The translations under genes and the position numbers were made by a program. Source: Faecalicoccus sp. (GTDB lineage: Bacteria > Bacillota_I > Bacilli_A > Erysipelotrichales > Erysipelotrichaceae). From it: 12,450 bases of DNA. Below are positions 7,066 through 12,450 of the stretch, in pieces (within the stretch, counting starts at the first letter, position 1; each line of letters opens with the position of its first letter). The DNA lies in NCBI GenBank assembly GCA_017941505.1, contig JAGAWH010000164.1, forward strand, positions 1-12,450, read 5' to 3'. A model generated the notes under the pieces. It was given only the letters and a program-made list of their open reading frames with translations, had not been told where the DNA came from and searched no databases.

Positions 7066-8196
7066 GTGATTTATTTTGATAACTCATCTACGACCTCTGT
7101 TCGACCAGAGGTCCGTAGTGTTTATGGGCAATTGTTAGAGACAACCTTTGGAAATCCGGACAGCTTACATGCAGTCGGACGAAAAGCCGGAGACCTTTTG
7201 GAAGCCTCAAGAAGACATATTGCCTCCATGTTAGGGGTAGATCCGCTTGAAATTATCTTTACCGGTTGTGCCAGTGAGTCTAACACCTTGGCCATTGTAG
7301 GATATGCACTTGCCAACCAGAATCGCGGGAAACATATTCTGATTTCATCCGTGGAACATCCTTCGGCTGATCATTCTGCTTCATGGTTGGAATCCTTTGG
7401 CTTTGAGGTGGAAAGATTACCGATCAATGAAAAGGGAATTGTGACACCGGAATGTGTTAAGAAGCATATGCGCAAGGATACGATTTTAGTATCGACGATG
7501 CATGTAAATAATGAGGTAGGAGCTATCAATCCGATTGAAGAGATTGAAAAGGTGGTACATGCGCATCCAACCTGTGCCTACCATGTGGATGCCGTCCAAA
7601 GCTTTTCAAAGATTGATGTTCCGTTCTCGATATTAGATATGGTAACTATTTCTGCTCATAAGATACATGGATTAAAGGGCAGTGCCCTTTTAATGAAAAA
7701 GAAAAATATTCGTGTTGTTCCGATTGTACAGGGTGGCCAGCAGGAACAGGGTTTGAGAGGCGGCACAGAGAATGCCCCAGCCAATATTGTGCTTGCCAAA
7801 ACGATTCGTTTAGCTCTTGAGGAACAGGCTTCCGCTTATCGACATGTAAAGAAGCTCAATGAGTATATTCGCACTCAATTAAAGGAGATTCCGGGAGCGC
7901 ATGTGAACTCACCGGATGAAGCTTTACCGTATATTTTGAATATCGGCTTTGATCAAATTACCAGTGAAGTATTACTAAACGCATTAGATGCCAGAGGCAT
8001 TTGTGTTTCCGCAAAAAGTACCTGCTCTTCTCATTCAACCAATGCCAGCGCTGTACTCATGGCCATGGGATTAGGTGAAAAAAGAGCAACGCACATGATT
8101 CGCTTGTCCTTTGATGGAACCAATATAATGGATGAGGCAAAGACTTTCATTAAAGTATGTAAGGAGATTATCAATAGTTATGGATTATCGTTATGA
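7066..8196 (+). CDS. Cysteine desulfurase, NifS/IscS family (NifZ-like, partner of ThiI)
   Basis: A PLP enzyme that removes sulfur from cysteine and carries it as a persulfide to acceptors. The 376-residue product begins MIYFDNSSTT, the family opening. The PLP lysine is K199 in SAHKIHGLKG, and the persulfide cysteine is C320 in SAKSTCSSHS. A further motif is GGQQEQGLRGGTEN. The GTG start at 7066 is one base after the ezrA stop and has no clear ribosome site, so translation is probably coupled to ezrA. A strong hairpin occupies codons 8-18. It overlaps thiI by 17 nt. In Bacillus subtilis the equivalent desulfurase (NifZ/YtbJ) is dedicated to ThiI; the same job here is inferred from the gene order. 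Confidence 0.92.
   Translation: MIYFDNSSTTSVRPEVRSVYGQLLETTFGNPDSLHAVGRKAGDLLEASRRHIASMLGVDPLEIIFTGCASESNTLAIVGYALANQNRGKHILISSVEHPSADHSASWLESFGFEVERLPINEKGIVTPECVKKHMRKDTILVSTMHVNNEVGAINPIEEIEKVVHAHPTCAYHVDAVQSFSKIDVPFSILDMVTISAHKIHGLKGSALLMKKKNIRVVPIVQGGQQEQGLRGGTENAPANIVLAKTIRLALEEQASAYRHVKKLNEYIRTQLKEIPGAHVNSPDEALPYILNIGFDQITSEVLLNALDARGICVSAKSTCSSHSTNASAVLMAMGLGEKRATHMIRLSFDGTNIMDEAKTFIKVCKEIINSYGLSL
7088..7118 (+). repeat. Strong hairpin in the first codons of the cysteine desulfurase gene
   Basis: CTACG+ACCTCTG (7088-7099) pairs with CAGAGGT+CGTAG (7106-7112, 7114-7118) over 12 bp with one bulged C (7113) and a 6-nt loop TTCGAC. It begins 23 nt after the first base of the GTG start, just beyond the expected footprint of an initiating ribosome. 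No T run follows, so it is not a terminator. Confidence 0.7.
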
Positions 8197-9370
8197 TCAC
8201 ATTTTGATCCGCTATGGTGAATTGTCCTTAAAGGGTAAGAACCGTAATAAATTTATTAAACAGTTGTATGACAATATTCGTATGGCTTTAAAGGCCTTTC
8301 CAACATTAGAGTATGATAAGCAGCATGATCGCATGTATATCTATTTGAATGAAGAAGATGCGGAGGCAGTTAGTGAAGTCGTATCTAAGGTATTTGGGAT
8401 TTCTTCCTTTTCTTTGGCTGTAAAAACAGAACCGGATATGGATGAAATTATTAAAGCCTGTCTGCAGACGCTTCCTTTGGATGAATTTAAGACATTTAAG
8501 GTGGCCGCAAGAAGAAGTGATAAGACATTCCCGTATATCTCCGATCAAATCAATCGTATGGTTGCCACTGCTGTATTAAAAAACAGTGAATGGAAAGTAA
8601 ATGTAAGAGAACCGGATGTAAAGATCGTAGTGGAAATCCATCGTGATGGTGCTTATATCATGACCGATAAACGCCCGGGTGCCGGAGGTTATCCGGTCGG
8701 TGTCGGCGGTAAGGCTATGGTGCTTCTGTCAGGTGGAATTGACAGCCCGGTTGCCAGCTACTTAATGATGAAGCGCGGTGTGCATATTGAATGTATCCAT
8801 TATGCATCTCCTCCATATACTTCAGCCAATGCCAGAGAAAAGGTGTTGGAGTTAGCCCGTTTAGTCAGCGGATACCAGGGTGAAATCATTGTCCATGTAG
8901 TTCCATTTACAACACTGCAGCTGGCAATCTATCAAAATTCGGATGAAAGCTATGCGATCACATTGATGCGAAGAATGATGATGCGTATTGCCGAAGGTTT
9001 GGCGAAAAAACGTCATGCGATGGCAATCGCAACAGGAGAGTCAATCGGACAGGTTGCCTCGCAAACACTGGAAAGTATGAATACCATCAATGATGTTACC
9101 AATATGCCAATTCTAAGGCCTTTAGTATGTATGGATAAGGTTGAAATTATTGATTTATCCAAGAAGATTGGTACCTATGATACTTCTATTCTTCCTTATG
9201 AAGACTGCTGTACAATCTTCACACCGAAAAATCCTTCTACGAAGCCAAAGATTGATCGCTGTGAAAGATATGAACATCGCTTTGATTGGCAGAAATTAGT
9301 GGATGAATGTATCGAAGAGGCAGAAACGATTCATATCTCCCCGGTTAAAAAAGAAGAAGATATTTTCTAA
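8180..9370 (+). CDS. thiI: tRNA uracil 4-sulfurtransferase ThiI
   Basis: ThiI adenylates U8 of tRNA and inserts sulfur to give 4-thiouridine; in some bacteria it also serves thiamine thiazole synthesis. The 396-residue product starts MDYRYDHILIRYGELSLKGKNR, has a THUMP RNA-binding region (to about residue 165), and the PP-loop ATP motif SGGIDSP at residues 184-190. It has no C-terminal rhodanese domain, as in Bacillus ThiI, so sulfur must come straight from the neighbouring desulfurase. Longer starts in frame (from 8132) would add 16 residues unlike the family; the ATG at 8180 is chosen, although AAGGAG at 8161-8166 is a rather distant 13 nt away. It overlaps the desulfurase gene by 17 nt. 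A terminator begins at its last base. Confidence 0.95.
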   Translation: MDYRYDHILIRYGELSLKGKNRNKFIKQLYDNIRMALKAFPTLEYDKQHDRMYIYLNEEDAEAVSEVVSKVFGISSFSLAVKTEPDMDEIIKACLQTLPLDEFKTFKVAARRSDKTFPYISDQINRMVATAVLKNSEWKVNVREPDVKIVVEIHRDGAYIMTDKRPGAGGYPVGVGGKAMVLLSGGIDSPVASYLMMKRGVHIECIHYASPPYTSANAREKVLELARLVSGYQGEIIVHVVPFTTLQLAIYQNSDESYAITLMRRMMMRIAEGLAKKRHAMAIATGESIGQVASQTLESMNTINDVTNMPILRPLVCMDKVEIIDLSKKIGTYDTSILPYEDCCTIFTPKNPSTKPKIDRCERYEHRFDWQKLVDECIEEAETIHISPVKKEEDIF

Positions 9371-9392
9371 GCTCACAAATGTGGGCTTTTTT
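9370..9392 (+). terminator. Intrinsic terminator of the ezrA-iscS-thiI operon
   Basis: AGCTCAC (9370-9376) pairs with GTGGGCT (9381-9387) over 7 bp including one G-T wobble, loop AAAT, followed by TTTTTT. It overlaps the last base of the thiI stop codon. Confidence 0.8.
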
Positions 9393-9399
9393 ATTAAAT

Positions 9400-9445
9400 T
9401 CTTGAAAAGTGCTCAACAAATCTCTTGAAAAGTGCTCAATGACCA
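9400..9445 (+). repeat. Tandem pair of 23-bp-period direct repeats
   Basis: The 17-mer TCTTGAAAAGTGCTCAA occurs at 9400-9416 and, without mismatch, at 9423-9439, a period of exactly 23 bp. The last six bases of each unit differ. It fills the space between the thiI terminator and rlmA. The same 23-bp period is seen in the four-copy array at 11803-11894, with some resemblance around the CTC core. Short tandem repeats with this spacing suggest protein-binding sites, such as an operator or the end of an IS21-type element; which is not decided by the sequence. Confidence 0.75.
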
Positions 9446-9485
9446 TCCAATTTGAAATCCGGTAGGAATGAACTCTGTTTTTGTA

Positions 9486-9494
9486 TGGTATACT
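9486..9494 (+). promoter_or_regulatory. Probable extended -10 promoter for rlmA-rlmD
   Basis: TGGTATACT (9486-9494) is a TGn-extended -10 with five of six matches to TATAAT. No good -35 lies 16-18 bp upstream. Its predicted start is near 9501, coinciding with the rlmA ATG. Confidence 0.45.
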
Positions 9495-9500
9495 TTATAC

Positions 9501-10274
9501 ATGCTTAAATGTCCAATATGTAATAAAGAATTAATTCGAAACGGAAAAACAGTTCAATGTATCCATCATCATTCTTTTGATGTCGCAAAACAGGGATATA
9601 TCAATTTATCAACTTCTCAAAAGAAAAACCAGGGTGATAATGCCATGATGGTCAAGGCAAGATCTGCCTTTCTTGAACATGGTTACTATGATTTTCTAAG
9701 AAACCGCATATCTCAGATTATGAAAGAATATAACTGTAAAAATCTAATTGATGCCGGATGCGGGCAGGGTCATTATACAAAAGCCTTTTCAGAAGCGGTC
9801 GATCAATGCGTGGGCATGGATCTATCGAAGGATGCCATCATATATGCCGCAAAGAAGGATAAAAATTCGCTTTATCTTGTCTCCAGCATCTTTGATATGC
9901 CGATTGTATCGGGGTGGGCTGATTGTGTTACTTCCATATTTGTTCCTTCGGCCGATCAAGAGATTCATCGTGTTTTAAAAGAGAATGGAATATGGATTAC
10001 GGTAGGACCGGGTCCCATGCATGTATATGAATTAAAAGAAGTGATGTATGAACATCCATATAAAAATGAAATTCCGGATAATGATTATTCGGGATTTGAA
10101 AAAGTTCATCAGGAAATTATTACTCAGAAACATCTGGTAGAAGATTGTATGGCGTTATTAGATATGACGCCATATCGATATAAGAGCTCTAAAGAAGCAG
10201 TTGAAAGAGTCAGTCAGTTAAAGACAGCAGAAATCACATTTGAATTTGTGATTACGGTTTGGAGAAAGTTATGA
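9501..10274 (+). CDS. rlmA: 23S rRNA (guanine-N1)-methyltransferase, RlmA family
   Basis: RlmA enzymes methylate N1 of G745 or, in many Gram-positives (RlmA-II), G748 in hairpin 35 of 23S rRNA, near the macrolide/ketolide pocket and exit tunnel. The 257-residue product opens MLKCPICNKEL, with zinc-finger ligands C3, C6, C20 and H24 followed by SFDVAKQGYINL, the family hallmark. The SAM motif DAGCGQGHYT starts at D84, and VGPGPMHVYELK matches the TPGPRHLMELK segment of E. coli RlmA. The ATG at 9501 is chosen because the zinc finger begins at residue 3; an ATG at 9468 would add 11 residues and has AGG only one base away. No ribosome site precedes 9501, so a leaderless mRNA is possible. Which guanine is the target cannot be told from sequence alone. 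Confidence 0.9.
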   Translation: MLKCPICNKELIRNGKTVQCIHHHSFDVAKQGYINLSTSQKKNQGDNAMMVKARSAFLEHGYYDFLRNRISQIMKEYNCKNLIDAGCGQGHYTKAFSEAVDQCVGMDLSKDAIIYAAKKDKNSLYLVSSIFDMPIVSGWADCVTSIFVPSADQEIHRVLKENGIWITVGPGPMHVYELKEVMYEHPYKNEIPDNDYSGFEKVHQEIITQKHLVEDCMALLDMTPYRYKSSKEAVERVSQLKTAEITFEFVITVWRKL

Positions 10275-11575
10275 AAGCAGAAATAAAAAAATGGGGAATT
10301 AATGGAGAAGGAATTACCTACTCCAAAAGAAAACCGGTATTTATTCCTTATGCGATTCCGGGAGAAATTGTCGATTACAGCATTGTGAAGGAAGAAGAGC
10401 GTTACAACATCGGAGAGGTTGAACGAATCTTAGAGAAATCGAATCTTCGTAAAAATATGTCCTGTAAAAAAGGAATGGATTGCGGAGGATGTTCTTTGAT
10501 GCATGTGCAATATAAAGGTCAATGTAAGATGAAGGAGCAGATTCTTAGAGAATCATTACTGAAATATGCAGGATACAGGGGAAAGATTGAACCGATTGTA
10601 AAGAACCCTAATCCATTAGGATACCGTAATTCCTGCAAGCTCCCTTTTGGAATGGAATACGGACAATTGGTTACGGGGATGTACAGCGCTAATTCCCGTA
10701 AGTTTGTTCCTATTGAAAAGTGTATCGTGCATTCCAAGTATCTGGAATGGACTCGTCAAAGCGTATTAGAAATACTTAATAAATATCATTGTGAAGCTTT
10801 TGATCCGGAAACACGAAAAGGATATCGTTTTCTGGTGATGAAAGAATTTCATCAAAAAGTGCAGGTCATTTTAGTAACCAGTGATGATGAAATAAGTGAA
10901 GATATCATTAATGAATTATTAAATGTAGAAGCAATTACTTCCCTTTGGCAAAGTAAGAAAATGGGAGATTCCATCGATGTCTTTGGTGAAGAAATGATCC
11001 ATCTTGGAAAAGATAAAACCATTACGGTAGAGATTAACGGATTAAAGTTATCGTTAGATCCAAAATCCTTTTTCCAATTAAATACCGAACAGGCTGCCAA
11101 TTTATATAGTCTTGTAAAGGAAAATGTTTATAAAACAGGAAGAATTGTAGAAGCATATTGCGGTATCGGTGGAATCTCACTGATGGTAAGTGGACTTGCC
11201 AAAGAAGTAATTGGTATTGAATATGTAGATGAAGCTGTAGAAAATGCATCTATGAACGCTCGCAACAATCATATTAAAAACGCTCATTTTGAATGCGGTG
11301 ATGCAGCTGAAAAGTTAAAAGGAATTCTGGAAAAGAAAAAGATCAATACCTTGATTGTAGATCCACCTCGTTCCGGATTGGATCAAAATATGCGGGAAGT
11401 TATCCGTAATTCAAATATAAATACAATTATTTATGTTTCCTGCAATCCAAGTACTTTGGCAAAGGATATTAAAGATATTCAGAATTATCGTATTCGCAAG
11501 GTACAGCCTTTAGATATGTTTTCACAGACAAGCCACATCGAGACTATAGTGTTGCTACAAAAGTTGAACTCGTAG
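10271..11575 (+). CDS. rlmD: 23S rRNA (uracil-C5)-methyltransferase, RlmD/RlmCD family
   Basis: This family makes 5-methyluridine in 23S rRNA at U1939 and, in Gram-positive RlmCD enzymes, also at U747. The 434-residue product has a TRAM-like N-terminal region (about 1-58). Its four-cysteine iron-sulfur set is C65, C71 and C74 in CKKGMDCGGC plus C151. Then come the SAM motif EAYCGIGG, VDPPRSGLD and the catalytic C391 in YVSCNPSTLAKD. The ATG at 10271 is chosen because GGAG at 10261-10264 stands 6 nt upstream and it forms an ATGA overlap with rlmA; a TTG at 10259 would lie upstream of that site. The C-terminus SHIETIVLLQKLNS ends a few residues after the conserved motif. Genes of this family are a known integration site for mobile elements at that motif. 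Confidence 0.93.
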   Translation: MKAEIKKWGINGEGITYSKRKPVFIPYAIPGEIVDYSIVKEEERYNIGEVERILEKSNLRKNMSCKKGMDCGGCSLMHVQYKGQCKMKEQILRESLLKYAGYRGKIEPIVKNPNPLGYRNSCKLPFGMEYGQLVTGMYSANSRKFVPIEKCIVHSKYLEWTRQSVLEILNKYHCEAFDPETRKGYRFLVMKEFHQKVQVILVTSDDEISEDIINELLNVEAITSLWQSKKMGDSIDVFGEEMIHLGKDKTITVEINGLKLSLDPKSFFQLNTEQAANLYSLVKENVYKTGRIVEAYCGIGGISLMVSGLAKEVIGIEYVDEAVENASMNARNNHIKNAHFECGDAAEKLKGILEKKKINTLIVDPPRSGLDQNMREVIRNSNINTIIYVSCNPSTLAKDIKDIQNYRIRKVQPLDMFSQTSHIETIVLLQKLNS

Positions 11576-11593
11576 AAATCCTTTATTTTAAGC

Positions 11594-11659
11594 ACTTTTA
11601 CGAGCATTTCACCTTCGGTGAGACCGACTGGTCGAAGTGCGGAAAACGCCTCGAAAAGT
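11594..11659 (+). other. Inverted-repeat cluster able to fold as a cloverleaf-like RNA
   Basis: An outer stem ACTTTT+CGAG (11594-11599, 11601-11604, one bulged A) pairs with CTCG+AAAAGT (11650-11659) over 10 bp. It encloses three small hairpins: TCACC-TTC-GGTGA (11609-11621), GACC-GACT-GGTC (11622-11633) and GCG-GAAAA-CGC (11639-11649). Alternative folds exist, for example TCGGT with ACCGA inside it. It is not a tRNA: there is no T-loop sequence or seven-base anticodon loop. It lies just after rlmD on the same strand and may be transcribed with it. Confidence 0.45.
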
Positions 11660-11745
11660 ATGTCCGGGTGGCTATAGCAATAGAACTCGTCACTGTAGGC
11701 ACAAAACTTGAGGACTTATAGACAATAGAATAACACGTTGATTAT

Positions 11746-11787
11746 GGACGTTTATTTTCTGCATTTCGCAGTAAGCAAGCGTCCTTT
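11746..11787 (+). terminator. Possible bipartite terminator hairpin downstream of rlmD
   Basis: GGACGTTT (11746-11753) pairs with AAGCGTCC (11777-11784) over 8 bp with one G-T wobble. Inside, CTGC-ATTTC-GCAG forms a second stem. Only three T follow, so termination would be weak. It is the best candidate end for the rlmA-rlmD transcript in this region. Confidence 0.4.
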
Positions 11788-11794
11788 CATATTA

Positions 11795-11823
11795 TTGACT
11801 AGAGCCAAATACTCGGTTAAAAT
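11795..11823 (+). promoter_or_regulatory. Near-consensus promoter for the ATPase gene
   Basis: TTGACT (11795-11800) and TAAAAT (11818-11823) are separated by exactly 17 bp; each hexamer matches consensus at five of six bases. The spacer and -10 lie in the first 23-bp repeat, so a protein binding the repeats would compete with RNA polymerase. The expected start is near 11830, giving a leader of about 100 nt that contains repeats 2-4. Confidence 0.6.
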
Positions 11824-11894
11824 ATAGCCAGATACTCGGTTGAAATGAAGCCAAACACTCGGCCAAAATCAAGATGAATACTCGGCCACAACTT
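11803..11894 (+). repeat. Four tandem 23-bp imperfect repeats
   Basis: The core ACTCGG occurs at 11811, 11834, 11857 and 11880, each step exactly 23 bp. Units are 11803-11825, 11826-11848, 11849-11871 and 11872-11894. Units 1-3 start AGCCA, have ATACTCGG or ACACTCGG in the middle, then TT or CC and an A-rich end; unit 4 is the most diverged. An exact period with changing bases points to protein-binding sites on roughly the same DNA face (about 2.2 turns). Similar serial repeats occur at the ends of IS21-family elements, but no transposase is present here. An operator array for the adjacent ATPase is an equal possibility. Confidence 0.85.
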
Positions 11895-11932
11895 ATGCAC
11901 ATAATCGTTTCGACCGCAAAAGGAGATATGTA

Positions 11933-12450
11933 GTGAAAGAATACTATCAAAGAGTTTCAGATAAAGTGCTGATGGATCATTTAGAGTCCAAGGGAGCAGT
12001 GCTGATTGAAGGGGCTAAATGGTGCGGAAAAACAACCTCTGCGAAACATATTGCAAAAAGTGTCATAGAAATGGATCGTCCTGATATGACGGAACAGTAC
12101 CAGCAAATGGCTAGAATTAAGCCCTCGAATCTTCTTGAGGGAGAGGTTCCGCATTTGATTGATGAATGGCAGATTGCAACAAATATCTGGAATGCAGTAC
12201 GTTATGAGGTCGACCGCAGAGGTGAATTCGGTCAGTTTATACTCACTGGTTCTTCTGTTCCTGCTGATTTGGATGATAGTATGCACACTGGTACGGGGCG
12301 GATCGTCCGAATGCGAATGAGACCCATGTCACTATTTGAATCCAGAGATTCAAGCGGACAGGTGTCATTAATAGATTTGTTTAACGGAAAAGATATATCT
12401 GCCATTGATAATCACAGTATTGAAGATATTGCTTTTCTGATTTGCCGGGG
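11933..12450 (+). CDS. AAA/DUF4143-type P-loop ATPase, 3' end outside window
   Basis: The first 172 codons of a P-loop ATPase of the AAA_14/DUF4143 type are present; such proteins are usually 380-450 residues, widespread in gut bacteria, and of unclear function. Visible motifs are the Walker A GAKWCGKT (residues 27-34), the Walker B LIDEWQ (75-80) and the sensor-like FILTGSS, followed by GRI and RMRPMSLFES, all typical of the family. The start is GTG at 11933 with AGGAG (11921-11925) 7 nt upstream; an ATG at 11928 is followed at once by a stop. The C-terminal DUF4143 region would be beyond the window. Its promoter carries the 23-bp repeat array. Placement after the rlmD 3' end suggests accessory DNA. 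Confidence 0.88.
   Translation, partial: MKEYYQRVSDKVLMDHLESKGAVLIEGAKWCGKTTSAKHIAKSVIEMDRPDMTEQYQQMARIKPSNLLEGEVPHLIDEWQIATNIWNAVRYEVDRRGEFGQFILTGSSVPADLDDSMHTGTGRIVRMRMRPMSLFESRDSSGQVSLIDLFNGKDISAIDNHSIEDIAFLICR

Larger units (their letters stand above)
11576..11932. other. Intergenic region, 357 bp, repeat- and hairpin-rich, probably accessory
   Basis: No complete gene is seen here. A reading frame is open from 11473 to 11718 in a register different from rlmD but has no ATG, GTG or TTG near its beginning and ends at a TAG (11719-11721). A second, shorter frame also lacks a start. The first 120 bp look richer in G+C than the flanking genes. In order the region holds an inverted-repeat cluster (11594-11659), a bipartite hairpin (11746-11787), a near-consensus promoter (11795-11823) and four 23-bp repeats (11803-11894) before the ATPase gene. 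Together this looks like the border of an inserted element. Confidence 0.6.

Noticed and set aside
8132..8179. Longer thiI start
   Set aside because: The extra 16 residues are the out-of-frame reading of the desulfurase C-terminus and are not part of the ThiI family pattern.
9468..9500. Upstream ATG start for rlmA
   Set aside because: It adds 11 hydrophobic residues before the zinc finger that the family lacks, and its AGG is one base from the ATG.
10259..10270. TTG start for rlmD four codons upstream
   Set aside because: The GGAG site lies inside that extension and is correctly spaced for the ATG at 10271.
11558..11575. Programmed frameshift near the end of rlmD into the open frame beyond it
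   Set aside because: The CAAAAG run does not make a canonical slippery heptamer, the rlmD product already ends at a normal family length, and there is no conserved partner domain in the other frame that I recognise.
11594..11700. tRNA or tmRNA gene in the inverted-repeat cluster
   Set aside because: No T-arm TTCRA-type loop, no seven-base anticodon loop and no CCA-proximal acceptor stem.
11803..11894. CRISPR array
   Set aside because: The period is 23 bp with units that drift and no unique spacers of 30 bp or more; no cas genes are near.
11981..12286. Minus-strand frame of 101 codons across the ATPase gene
   Set aside because: It lies antisense to a gene with clear Walker A and B motifs and shows no motif or ribosome site of its own.

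Overview
The window looks like chromosome from a low-GC Firmicute, most likely of the Erysipelotrichaceae type. The S4 protein has the Bacillus-like form without N-terminal cysteines. EzrA is present. The order rpsD / ezrA / nifZ-type cysteine desulfurase / thiI recalls the Bacillus neighbourhood. Genes are packed with ATGA overlaps, strong GGAGG ribosome sites, short intrinsic terminators and TGn-TATAAT promoters. The assignment is an inference from protein sequence and gene order; no database was used.

Layout. (1) 1-1391: the 3' part of an ITP/XTP pyrophosphatase gene (rdgB), overlapping trmL (tRNA wobble 2'-O-methyltransferase), overlapping a TTG-started membrane protein of unknown function, then a small terminator. 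(2) 1444-3919: two overlapping M16-peptidase-like genes of the YfmF/YfmH pair; only the second keeps the zinc site. (3) 4056-4376: a lone short SSB-like OB-fold protein without an acidic tail, bounded by terminators, the second shared with the convergent rpsD. (4) 4394-5288: rpsD on the minus strand with a good promoter and a foldable leader of about 160 nt that may be an S4 autoregulatory site; the same intergenic region carries the ezrA promoter. (5) 5289-9392: the ezrA-iscS-thiI operon, linking a division regulator to a cysteine desulfurase and its sulfur acceptor for tRNA 4-thiouridine, closed by a terminator. (6) 9501-11575: rlmA and rlmD, joined by an ATGA overlap; their products are expected to methylate neighbouring nucleotides of 23S rRNA. 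The rlmA start may be leaderless. (7) 11576-12450: accessory-looking DNA after the 3' end of rlmD, a known insertion hotspot for integrative elements. It holds an inverted-repeat-rich, possibly cloverleaf RNA region, four exact-period 23-bp repeats lying over a near-consensus promoter, and the start of an AAA/DUF4143-type ATPase that runs off the window.

Most of the window is housekeeping translation, tRNA/rRNA modification and division. The least explained parts are the 23-bp-period repeats on both sides of the rlmA-rlmD pair (9400-9445 and 11803-11894), the structured stretch at 11594-11659, the rpsD leader, and a strong hairpin in the first codons of iscS. No CRISPR array, tRNA gene, rRNA gene or intact transposase was seen.
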